Assembly (NCBI RefSeq): GCF_022605725.1
Contig: NC_065552.1
Coordinates: forward strand, 35,723,879-35,787,878
Origin: Anthonomus grandis grandis
Taxonomy: Eukaryota; Arthropoda; Insecta; Coleoptera; Curculionidae
Reading direction: 5' to 3'
DNA length: 64,000 nucleotides
Each line of letters starts with the position of its first letter. Positions within the stretch are counted from its first letter, which is position 1. Below are positions 55,859-64,000 of the stretch, in pieces. Both the position numbers and the translations under genes were made by a program. A model generated the notes under the pieces. That model was not told the origin of the DNA. It ran no database searches and worked only from the letters and a program-made list of their open reading frames with translations.

Positions 55859-57631
55859 ACTCGCGTCTATAGACTATAATCTACTTTGACTCCCTCGATC
55901 CTACAAGGTCAAGTATGTCAAGCGGCAGTAATATTTTGTAGGCTATGTAATTATTATTATTTTTGAGTTGTTTCTTGTATTGTGGCTACTGAATTCTCAT
56001 AAAATGGAGCATACATGTACGATATGCACGTCAATATTTTCTAATTTAAGAAAGCACTTGAAAAAGTTTCATCCATGTAAGTTGATTTAAGTTTAGTATT
56101 AAATATAGGTACTTTTATTGTACAGCTAGGATAGAGTAGGGCAGGTTTGGACGTGGGACACCTCGACATTTCAAATTTTCGTTCTTCTTAGCGATATTTA
56201 ATATAATATGTAATCTGTATTAAAGTAAACACTGCTGCCAACTACTGCAATACAACTTTTATGTTCTCTAAAAGCAGGCAAAATTGGAATGTACAGATAT
56301 GAACCCAGTCCATGCCCGAAACTGCTCCAATCTAACCCACATAGTTTTTTTGTCTATTATTCCATTTATACTAGATTTATTTACTTATCGGTATTCCTAT
56401 TTCAGCTGAATCATTGAATGGAATTGCACCTAACAAAACTTTCAAATGTGTTGCAATGTGTAATAAATGTTTTTTTCTTTTTTATTTGCCTATATGTTTG
56501 AAGAAATAGAAAATTTTATTATTGGACATCTCAATAGATACCACTGTCAGCAAGTTTAATCCGCAAGAAATACAGGTCTGTTTAATGTTATGTTGAGCAT
56601 AAGGGTCATCTGGTATTGGTCTTGGTATTGTAGTTGGGCACTTGTGTGTGTATAATGGTAGAGGTTAGCAGGAATGTGGGTACTTACTAGTACTATAATA
56701 ATTGTATAAAAACTCAATTTTTCTGTAGGGGTTTTATAGTTTCATGATGCCTAATTTGGTAGGTTCCCAAATTATTCACTTTACTCTTTTATAGTGCTTT
56801 AAGTGAAATTAGTCTACAGCTATTTATTACCTCAATGTCTAATCGATCTTCAACTGGTGTTAGAAAGAATAATCAATTTAGTGTATCTTGTGCTTGAGTC
56901 TTAATAATCAATGTACAAACTTTCATTTTTTCTGAACTTGTCTATAATTTTGTTTATTTATATTATTTTTTTTGCAGATGAAAAACATAACAATAATATA
57001 TTGGTTATAAACCAGGCGAGTATTCAACAAAAAAATGAAAATGACGCATTAGTCGAAATCTTAAATAAATCTGCCTACAAGAGAGAAAAACTTTTGTACT
57101 CCACAAAAAAAAGCTCCAAGAAAACAAAAAAAAACGTGCTTGCAGCACCCAAAGCTGAGGAAGCTGATATAATAGCTAATCAACTTTTGTTTTCCACACC
57201 CAGGTCATAATATAATAATTAATAAATTGTTTATCGTTCAACTGTGTTATTTTTTCTTTTCTAAAATCATAGACCTAAAATATACCTAGATTAAGTTCAT
57301 ATTTTAGAACTTGAGGAGAAAATCAGTATTACACACACTCAGCAAAACAATTATCGAATAGGTAGTTGAGAAAGAGGATCAAATTCAAATGATTGCGGCC
57401 TAGGCTTTCGTTATCAATTTTGGACGTCGATGAATGAAATTTGTTGTTATGACTTCGTTTTTACAGTTTAATCACCTTAAAGAAACAGTTAAAGATTTCA
57501 GGAAAAAACACGTAATACTATTCTTAACATTAATTGTTTGAGCAGTGTAGGCATTTAAATTTCACAAGTATCTTAATTTGACCTTGTAGGATCAAGGGAG
57601 CCAAAGTAGATTATAGTCTATAGACGCGAGT
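55859..57631 (+). mobile_element. 1.77-kb element with 54-bp inverted repeats and a zinc-finger gene
   Basis: The arms ACTCGCGTCTATAGACTATA ... ACAAGGTCAA (55859-55912) and 57578-57631 are complementary over 54 bp with two mismatches. No clean target duplication is visible: GACCCC precedes and TAGAGA follows. The interior has no transposase motif; its only supported gene is a two-exon zinc-finger protein (56004-57210). I cannot assign a superfamily. The near identity of the arms implies recent activity. Confidence 0.78.
56004..57210 (+). CDS. Small zinc-finger protein encoded by the nested element
   Basis: Exon 1 (56004-56076) ends CATCCAT before GTAAGT; exon 2 (56978-57210) begins after tttgcag and the split codon closes to Tyr, giving 101 residues. 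Residues 5-23 form a C2H2-type finger, CTICTSIFSNLRKHLKKFH (C-x2-C-x9-H-x4-H), close to BED and other transposon fingers. The rest is Asn/Lys-rich with a basic KKSSKKTKKN patch, possibly a nuclear signal, and an acidic end. It lies wholly within the 54-bp inverted repeats, so it travels with the element and may bind its ends or be the DNA-binding part of a lost transposase. Both exons are undamaged. Confidence 0.6.
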
Positions 57632-57759
57632 TAGAGATGTCGGTAGTAGTTTGAAAAATATCAGTGTATTAGAAAGTATACAATCTATAAAGCATATGTT
57701 TCAAGTTTGAAGACGCCACTTTGTTTAGTATTTGTTTGGCAGCCATCAATAGTGAACGT

Positions 57760-58808
57760 TTTCAGTTAATTTGTAAAAATTGGTCATCGTTATGTGATAC
57801 AATACTTTTATTTGAAAGGCCTCAGCCCAACTAATATAAAAGCTGAACTGGATTCTACTCTGGGCGAGTCTGCTCCTTGGTTAACAACAGTAAAATATTG
57901 GGTAGCAGAGTTTAGACGAGGCCGCACGAGCTGCCAAGACGAGCATCGCAGTGGTCGACCAAATGAGCTGACGACTCCAGAAATTTTAAAGAAAATTCAT
58001 AAAGTGGTACTGGATGATCGTCGACTGAGGTGCGCGAGCTAGCGGACATAGTAGGCATTTCAAAAAGTGCGGTACATCGCATATTAACTGAAAATTTTGA
58101 CATGAGAAAGCTGTGTGCAAGATGGGTGCCGCGTTTGCTCACACTCGAGCAAAAACAGTGTGGTGAAGATGTTTCAGTTGAGTGTTTAGCGAAATTGAAT
58201 AGCAACAAAACAAAATTTTTGCGTCGTTTCATAACCATGGATGAAACATGGGTCCATGACTTCACACCTGAGACAAAAGAACAATCAAAGCAATGGCCTT
58301 AAAAGGGAGCACCGACTTCAAAGAAGGCGAAAACGTTTCATCTGCAGGCAAAGTCATGGCGTTGGTTAGGTCAGGGATCATTTTCATTGACTATCTTGAA
58401 AAAGGTAAAACTATCAACGGCGAGTGTTATGCGAACTTATTGCAACGTTTGAGCGAAGAAATCAAGCAAAAACGGCCGCATTTGGTCAAGAAGAAAGTGT
58501 TGTTTCATCAAGACAATGCACCAGCTCACAATTCCGTTATTGCAATGGCCAAAATTAACGAATTAAAGTTTGAATTGGTACCTCATGCACCCTATTCGCC
58601 AGATTTAGCCCCCTCAGATTATTTTCTGTTTCCAAACTTAAAAAAGTGGCTCAGTGGTCAAAGATTTTCCAACGATTAAGAAGTGATATCTGCATTTAAT
58701 GGCTATTTGGAGGCGCAAGACAGTTCTTATTATAAAAAGGGTATCGAACTTATAAAACATCGCTGGGAAAAGTGTATAGAGCTGAAAGGAGATTATGTTG
58801 AAAAATAA
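57760..58808 (+). pseudogene. mariner transposase with frameshifts
   Basis: The frame reads GHRYVIQYFYLKGLSPTNIK and EFRRGRTSCQDEHRSGRP (first HTH), shifts near 58030 into VRELADIVGISKSAVHRIL (second HTH) and FITMDETWVHDF (first Asp), stops at 58300 and shifts near 58330 into AGKVMALVRSGIIFIDYLEK, VLFHQDNAPAHNS (second Asp) and YSPDLAPSDYFLFPNLKKWL (third Asp; DD34D type). A TAA at 58677 breaks the C-terminal part, which otherwise ends GDYVEK at 58808. The start codon is lost. All three catalytic Asp survive, so the copy is relatively young but dead. Confidence 0.88.
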
Positions 58809-58980
58809 ATACATTTTTTTACAAAATTTTCGTACTTCTGGGACCACCCTCGTATATATACTTTACTTTATACTTTACTATATACTTTAATATATAGTAA
58901 CTAGTCTCCGTCCGCTTTTAATAATTTTAACTTAATTTCTACCCTTGACTTGTATCTTGTAGTGTTCTCTGCTTCTTTTC

Positions 58981-59205
58981 CCCCTCTAGCTAAATCTTAG
59001 ACGCATTTTCTAAATTAAACTTCAACAGTTGCTTAAGTTGATACCTTCCAGTGATAATAATGTGACGATTTTTAATTTATTTATTAATTTTTAGTGTGTT
59101 AGTTTTAGTGGACAATTTGCTTAACTAATTTTTTTTCTGTATAAATGTAATTCTTTTTATTAAACTCGGTCATATAAATGTATGTCTGAATAAATACAGT
59201 TATTA
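58981..59205. other. Spacer between mariner/foldback and Tigger element
   Basis: AT-rich; nothing recognised. Confidence 0.4.
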
Positions 59206-61361
59206 CAGTAAAACTCCTCTAATTCGAACTTCTTTATCTCGAAATATTCCCTAATTCGAATATTTTATACTACCAAAAAAGGTATCATCAAGTTTATATG
59301 ATATTTTATCTCTATAAGTCGAATTTCTCTATCTCGAATTTTTCTATAAGTCGAAATAACGTTTAACGCATTGCCGATGGCTAACTCGAATTTTGCGGGG
59401 AAGTACAGACATTTTTCTAGGAAAAAATCTGTTTGTTACATGGATTTGCTATTGCATCATTTTTCTTTTTATTAGTTCAAACGGAAAAAGGCTCTCATCG
59501 CGACGTGGCGGTTTTGTGGTTACAGTTTTTTGGTGCGTATGCGAATTAAGACAATTTGTTTTTATTAAAAATAATTATGGCTAAGAGAAAATTAAAGTGC
59601 TTACCATTATGTGAGAAATTGAAATTAATTGCTGAAGTGGAAAAAGGTGAAAAGAAAAAGAAGGATATTGCCGAACAGTTTGGGATACCACCCAATACTC
59701 TGTCAACGATCCTAAAAAACGAGGATAGACTTTTAGAAAAAAAAGATGATTACGCTTCAAACTGTAAGAGGAGAAGGCTTACACCTTGTGTAAATGAAAA
59801 TATTGATGAAGCAATGCTTAAGTGGGTTACTATGGCACGAAATAAAAATCTCCCTCTATCTGGAATTCTTATAAGAGAAAAAGCTAAGGAGTTTGCAACT
59901 GCTTTAGGGCGGGACGATTTTGCAGCTAGCATAGGATGGTTAGATAAGTTTAAAACTAGGCATAACATCGTTCAAATGTTTTTATGTGGTGAAAGTGTTT
60001 CTGCAGATTTGGCGTCTGGTGAAGAATGGCAAAAGAATGTATTGCCCACTCTGATCGGTCAACATTTTTAATGCTGATGAAACATGAGTTTTCTTTAAAT
60101 GTTTACCCAACAAAACACTAGCATTTAAAGGACAAAACAGCAAGGAACGAATTACAGCTATGGTTGGAAGTAATATGAGTGGGACTGAAAAGCTTAGGTT
60201 GCTAATCATTGGTAAGTCAAAGAATCCACGTTGTTTTAAGGGCATTAAATCATTTGTAGTGGACTATGAGTTTAATAAAAAAGCATGGATGACAAGTGAG
60301 ATTTATGAAAAATGGCTATTAAAGCTTGATAAGAAATTTGCAGCCCAAAGAAGAAAAGTTTTACTATTCGTTGATAATTGTCCTGCACATCCCAAGTCTG
60401 TTGAATCTAAGTTAAAAAATATTAAACTTGAATATTTTCCGCCTAACCTTACGTCAATCTTACAACCCATGGATCAAGGAATTATAAAAAATTTGAAGCA
60501 ACATTATAGGAAGCGGATTGTTATGAAAGTTTTAGCCCATATGGAAGTGGCAACTCCTACAACTGTGACGTTACTTGACGCAATTCAAGATCTTAATAAA
60601 ACGTGGACTCTGGATGTAAAAGAACAAACCATTGCTAATTGCTTTAGAAAAGCAGGATTTGTTAAAGATAAAGTTCAACAAGATGCTGATAACTGGGACG
60701 AGGATGACCTTGTTCCATTATCTGAATTAAAAACCCTGTGGACCTCATACAGAAGGGCTATAAACATGAGTGATGTTTCATTTGAAGACTATGTGACGAT
60801 TGATGATAATGTACAAACAACAGGTTTTCCAACTGATGAAGAGATCCTAAAAAGCGTAATAGAAAATCTTGTTCCAAATAAAAAAGGTAGGCTAGTCTAG
60901 ATTATGCCTTTTTAGATTGTAAGAATTGTTTTGTATTGTTTCAGACCCTGAAGATGATGGCCAAAGCGAAGGTGAGACTGTTCCGACACCTACAATTGAC
61001 GAGACGATTTCTGCTATTGAAAAGATAAGATGTTTTATTTTATCCAGAGAAAATATTCCATATGAAATACACAATTCTTTAAATTTATTAGAAGATTATA
61101 TAGATAAGGAAAAATGGACCAATTTCTCACAAAAAAAAATAACTGACTTCTTTAAAAAAAAATTATAAACATATTGATATGCATACATATTATGTAACAC
61201 ATACAACATACAAAATTTTAGTTTTATACGAAGAAAATACTTTTTTTGGTACTAATAAACAATAACCCCTTAATTAGGCGTTTTTTTCTGTAAGTCTATT
61301 TTTCCATAAGTCGAATTTTTTAGTCTGTCCCTTGAAGATTCGAGTTAGAGAAGTTTCACTG
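59206..61361 (+). mobile_element. Tigger-type pogo element
   Basis: The termini read CAGT(A/G)AAACT(C/T)CTCTAA(T/C)TCGAA inwards and abut TA (59204-59205, 61362-61363). Subterminal words with TCGAA (taattcgaa, tctcgaa, taagtcgaa) repeat six or more times within 180 bp of the left end and again at 61310-61345, a layout expected for repeated transposase-binding sites. Length 2156 bp, normal for Tigger. Confidence 0.92.
59577..61168 (+). pseudogene. Tigger transposase (DDE_1), nearly intact
   Basis: ATG 59577 opens MAKRKLKCLPLCEKLKLIAE and a CENP-B-type HTH (DIAEQFGIPPNTLSTILKN), then the second HTH (NKNLPLSGILIREKAKEFAT, IGWLDKFKTRHNI). One shift at about 60055 and a TGA where NADET is followed by Gly break the frame; beyond it come KCLPNKTLAFKGQNSKERIT, VLLFVDNCPAHPK (second Asp) and SILQPMDQGIIKNLKQHYRK (third Asp). 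A 58-bp GT-AG intron (60887-60944) joins NKK to DPEDDGQSEGE and the C-terminal tail ending KKITDFFKKKL at 61168, a PCNA-box-like motif (Q-x-x-I-T-x-F-F). Two lesions separate it from an intact gene. Confidence 0.9.
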
Positions 61362-61363
61362 TA

Positions 61364-64000
61364 ATATTACGGAAATCTTTGTTTTATAAAACATATTTTG
61401 AAAAAAAAACACTTTTTTCCCATTTTTTATATCGAGTACTTAACTGATTGGCTTCTGAGCCCTCCATATAATCATTCAAATTTATGTCCCATAAGTAACT
61501 CGTGTTTTATGTTGAACTAATTGACAGATACCAATGTTTTTTTTGCGTGTGTTAGCAAATGGCATTTGTTGCCCAAAAATTAGTACCTATGTTTTGCAGA
61601 CCAATTTTTAGCAAGTTTTGCAAATTTATAAAATAACTGTAAAATAATTTAGAGTTTGCATCTTAATAAATAAAAAAGTATCTCAAATTTTTTCTTTAAA
61701 ATCTTATATTTTATTAATTTCCCAAAACTTACCTAATTTGACTTACTAGGTTTTTGTCTTGTACGTGAGTCTTATCTTAAATTTGATAAATAGTAGTAAC
61801 CTATTATAACATAAAAACAACAACATAAATGTATTACACTTTGTCAACGATTTGCTCAGTTCTATTAAAGCAAAGCATATAGGGACATTCGCGCAATGCA
61901 TAAATACATCGAAAATGTACATCTAGTTTCACTGCCGCTTGCAATTTATGAATCATCTACTGTAACTCTATTATTAATATTATTATTATTATTTTATTTT
62001 AAAATATACAACGCAATAATACCAGAAATGAAATAAAATGTTTAAAACTTTGTTTAATAAGTTCATAAAACATACAGCTTGATGAAAATCGTTACTTTTC
62101 CCTGATGATTTCGAGCGAAACGTGCAAAAGCAATATTTATTGTCAAAAAAAAGATGTATTTGACCTGAAAAAAATGCACGTTTGGCTCGAAAATTCCAGT
62201 AATGTCTACATAAATATCGGTATATATACTTTCTGTATTCACTTCTAGAACTTCATAGTTTAAGAGCTGTTAAGGAATCTTTTTCCAGAGAGAATTTGCA
62301 CTAGATTTAGACCCGCCAAAACACAAAAATATGGACGTTTTCTTGGCTAAATTTAGAGAGAAGCTCATAAATTTACCCCTTAATTCTGGTTTAACAGCTT
62401 CCGAACTATTAGGTTATTACTACTTTCTCTAAAAGCCGAAAACAGTATTTTTATCAACATTTGTTGCACGTGATATTTTCATATAAAATTATTTAGATAC
62501 AAGGTACCCCAACTAAAAGTAATATTTTGGGTGTTAGAATGGGTGAATATTAGTGTAGGTGTTCTTTTTTTTAGGAAATTATTTATAGTATTCCTTGTAA
62601 TGTAGATTAGTGTAGTGTATGGTTACTACTGCTCCTTTTAGTAACAATGCTGTACCAATGCGCCCTTAAAATTGGATCTATATGGATTATTTTTATTTGT
62701 ATTTAAAACAAACCCTGTAAGACAATCGCTTCCAATGATAGATATAATTAATGAAATTTTAATATTATGTCTGATAATTTAGCCAAGTAATAAATGTGAT
62801 ATAAAAATGACGTTTTTTGAGGATCACGGGCCATTTGAGAATACCATAGTTTAAATATCGCGTATTAAATTGTCAACTGGTTTTCTGAGCTTACCGACTT
62901 GAGTGAAAAATTGGTCAATCATCGTCTGAAGTATATAACCCATATTTTAGCGAGTAAGCGCCTTACGATGTCTTAAGCGTTACGACATAATATTTTTTCG
63001 CTCGAATAACGTCATGTCCAACTGCTGTTAGAATCTAAATAGTTGCTACGTTTTCGTGGGTATTAAATTTATTTGAAAACGGAATTAAACCATGAAAACA
63101 CCCACTTGTCTCAGTTTTCAAAGCATTTTGAGACTAAATCCAACCTCATATCCATAATTTTTTAAGGTCGGATCTAGATCCTAACGAGATCCAAATTAGT
63201 TTGCCCCATTCCTATTTTTCTTTATGACTATGACTATTTTTTTAAAATGCATAAACAATTGCAATAAATACTTATAGGAAAATTAGTCATTGATTTTTAA
63301 ATTGAAATTACACGAGATATATCATTTACCTACTTTCTTTAATTAATTAACTTTCAGTACTACTTTTACTAAAAGAAAAACAAAAATCGGTGTAATTAAT
63401 AATTATCCCAAATTTCTCATTCTCAAAGCTTCTCAACGTAAATAAACTTTATTTTTTTTAATTTTTAAGGGTTTAGTTGGCTAAATGGTCAAAAAAACAA
63501 TCCAAGCTTTTCAATTTTTTTTCTTTAATAGCCAACGTTTCAGCCTATATAAGGCCTTTCAGGGCAAACAGAAATATCAAAGCTCTTCGTTTAATGGTGA
63601 TAAATAGAAAACGAAGAGCTTTGATGTCTAAGTCTTTTAGCAGCGGTATAACTTAAAATGGAAGAATGAACTATTGAGCACTTGATATGCGTTAAGGATG
63701 TTGGCACAGGCATAACTTGCAATGTAGCCTTAAAAGGCCTTTCTAATTGTGTTTTGACTAATAAGTGGTAGTAACAAACGTGGCAACACTACTTTACAAT
63801 TTAGCAATATAGAACTTTGGAAATCAAGGTCGATGACATATCGGGGAATCACCAGTCACTCGACTAATCAACTCGCAATATTTTTGCCTTATTGGGTAGC
63901 TCTACGTGAATATAATTTACAAATTGATAACAAATAACCCATTTTTTTAATAGTAATTTATACCTACATTTTAAGTATCTTAATTTTTTTAATGATACTT
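61364..64000. other. 2.6 kb AT-rich sequence without recognised genes
   Basis: No supported coding exon. CTGATGATTTCGAGCGAAAC at 62103 resembles a hammerhead core. A (TTA)n run lies at 61971-61996. The end of the window holds a Penelope-like hairpin listed separately. Confidence 0.4.
63515..63630 (-). ncRNA. Hammerhead-like motif with adjoining 17-bp hairpin
   Basis: On the minus strand CCCTGAAAGGCCT, a short loop, then AGGCTGAAACGTTGGC (about 63567-63531) has hammerhead order and shares GAAACGTTGG with the motif at 11582. Immediately beside it, 63576-63592 (atcaaagctcttcgttt) is exactly complementary to 63609-63625. This resembles the terminal repeat of a Penelope-like element. Confidence 0.35.

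Larger units (their letters stand above)
55825..58852 (+). mobile_element. mariner element carrying a nested element
   Basis: The termini read CGAGGGTGGTCCCAGAAGTA inwards at both ends, next to TA (55823-55824, 58853-58854). The full span is 3028 bp; without the nested 55859-57631 segment it is about 1255 bp, the normal mariner length. The nested element sits only 34 bp inside the left terminus. Confidence 0.92.
55748..58980. repeat. Foldback arms flanking the mariner insertion
   Basis: The left arm AAAGAAGCAGAGAACAACAC then TACATGATACAAG (55748-55782) is matched on the other strand by 58949-58980 (CTTGTATCTTGTAGTG then TTCTCTGCTTCTTT). The left arm also contains a 14-bp perfect hairpin (55766-55797) with a 4-base loop. 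The mariner at 55825-58852 lies between the arms, so it inserted into a short foldback, probably another Penelope-type terminal repeat pair. Confidence 0.6.

Overview
The window is eukaryotic, AT-rich, intron-bearing DNA that looks like an insect genome, most likely a beetle although the order is a guess. Grounds: GT-AG introns, host exons buried in long introns, and a dense crowd of the transposon families usual in insects (Tc1, mariner, pogo/Tigger, piggyBac, PIF/Harbinger, hAT, jockey-, R1- and RTE-like LINEs, Penelope-like elements). There is no operon structure and no bacterial gene.

Two host genes can be modelled. (1) On the minus strand, from about 24642 leftwards to at least 9200 and probably past 371, lies a gene whose exons join in phase and resemble the N-terminal half of synaptonemal complex protein 2 (SYCP2). 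Six consecutive exons (17674 to 9200) are phase-compatible without a gap; first exon, a second exon with unresolved end, and a set of very short phase-0 exons at 1080-180 are attached with less certainty. (2) On the plus strand, 29383-42587, is a complete nine-exon equilibrative nucleoside transporter (SLC29/ENT) of 457 residues. The two genes are divergent and about 4.7 kb apart, with a LINE and a Harbinger element between.

Almost everything else is mobile DNA. 1-24 kb: TE debris in the SYCP2-like introns, including a 2.1-kb mariner-like element with about 230-bp inverted repeats (6779-8902) and several 5'-truncated LINEs. 24.6-29 kb: a LINE, an (AAT)n tail and a Harbinger element whose two genes interleave. 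29-43 kb: ENT introns stuffed with Penelope, LINE, RTE, hAT and mariner-like pieces. 43.6-49 kb: a piggyBac element (exact TTAA duplication) carrying a pogo element (exact TA duplication) inside its transposase gene. 49-53.4 kb: Penelope and R1-like LINE remnants plus a 646-bp deleted mariner-like element. 55.7-61.4 kb: a foldback split by a mariner, itself split by a 1.77-kb element with 54-bp inverted repeats that encodes only a 101-residue zinc-finger protein, followed by a Tigger element.

Most novel signals: two copies (28882-28914 and 49078-49112) of a 33-35 bp nearly perfect hairpin, each flanked by a different perfect 7-bp direct repeat, which looks like an ultra-short mobile hairpin; the zinc-finger element in the mariner; a pogo transposase with a PHD finger separated by one homopolymer frameshift; and a 49-bp perfect palindrome at 38186-38298. 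Element ends were read by eye from inverted repeats and target duplications; homology calls are from motif recognition, not from database searches.
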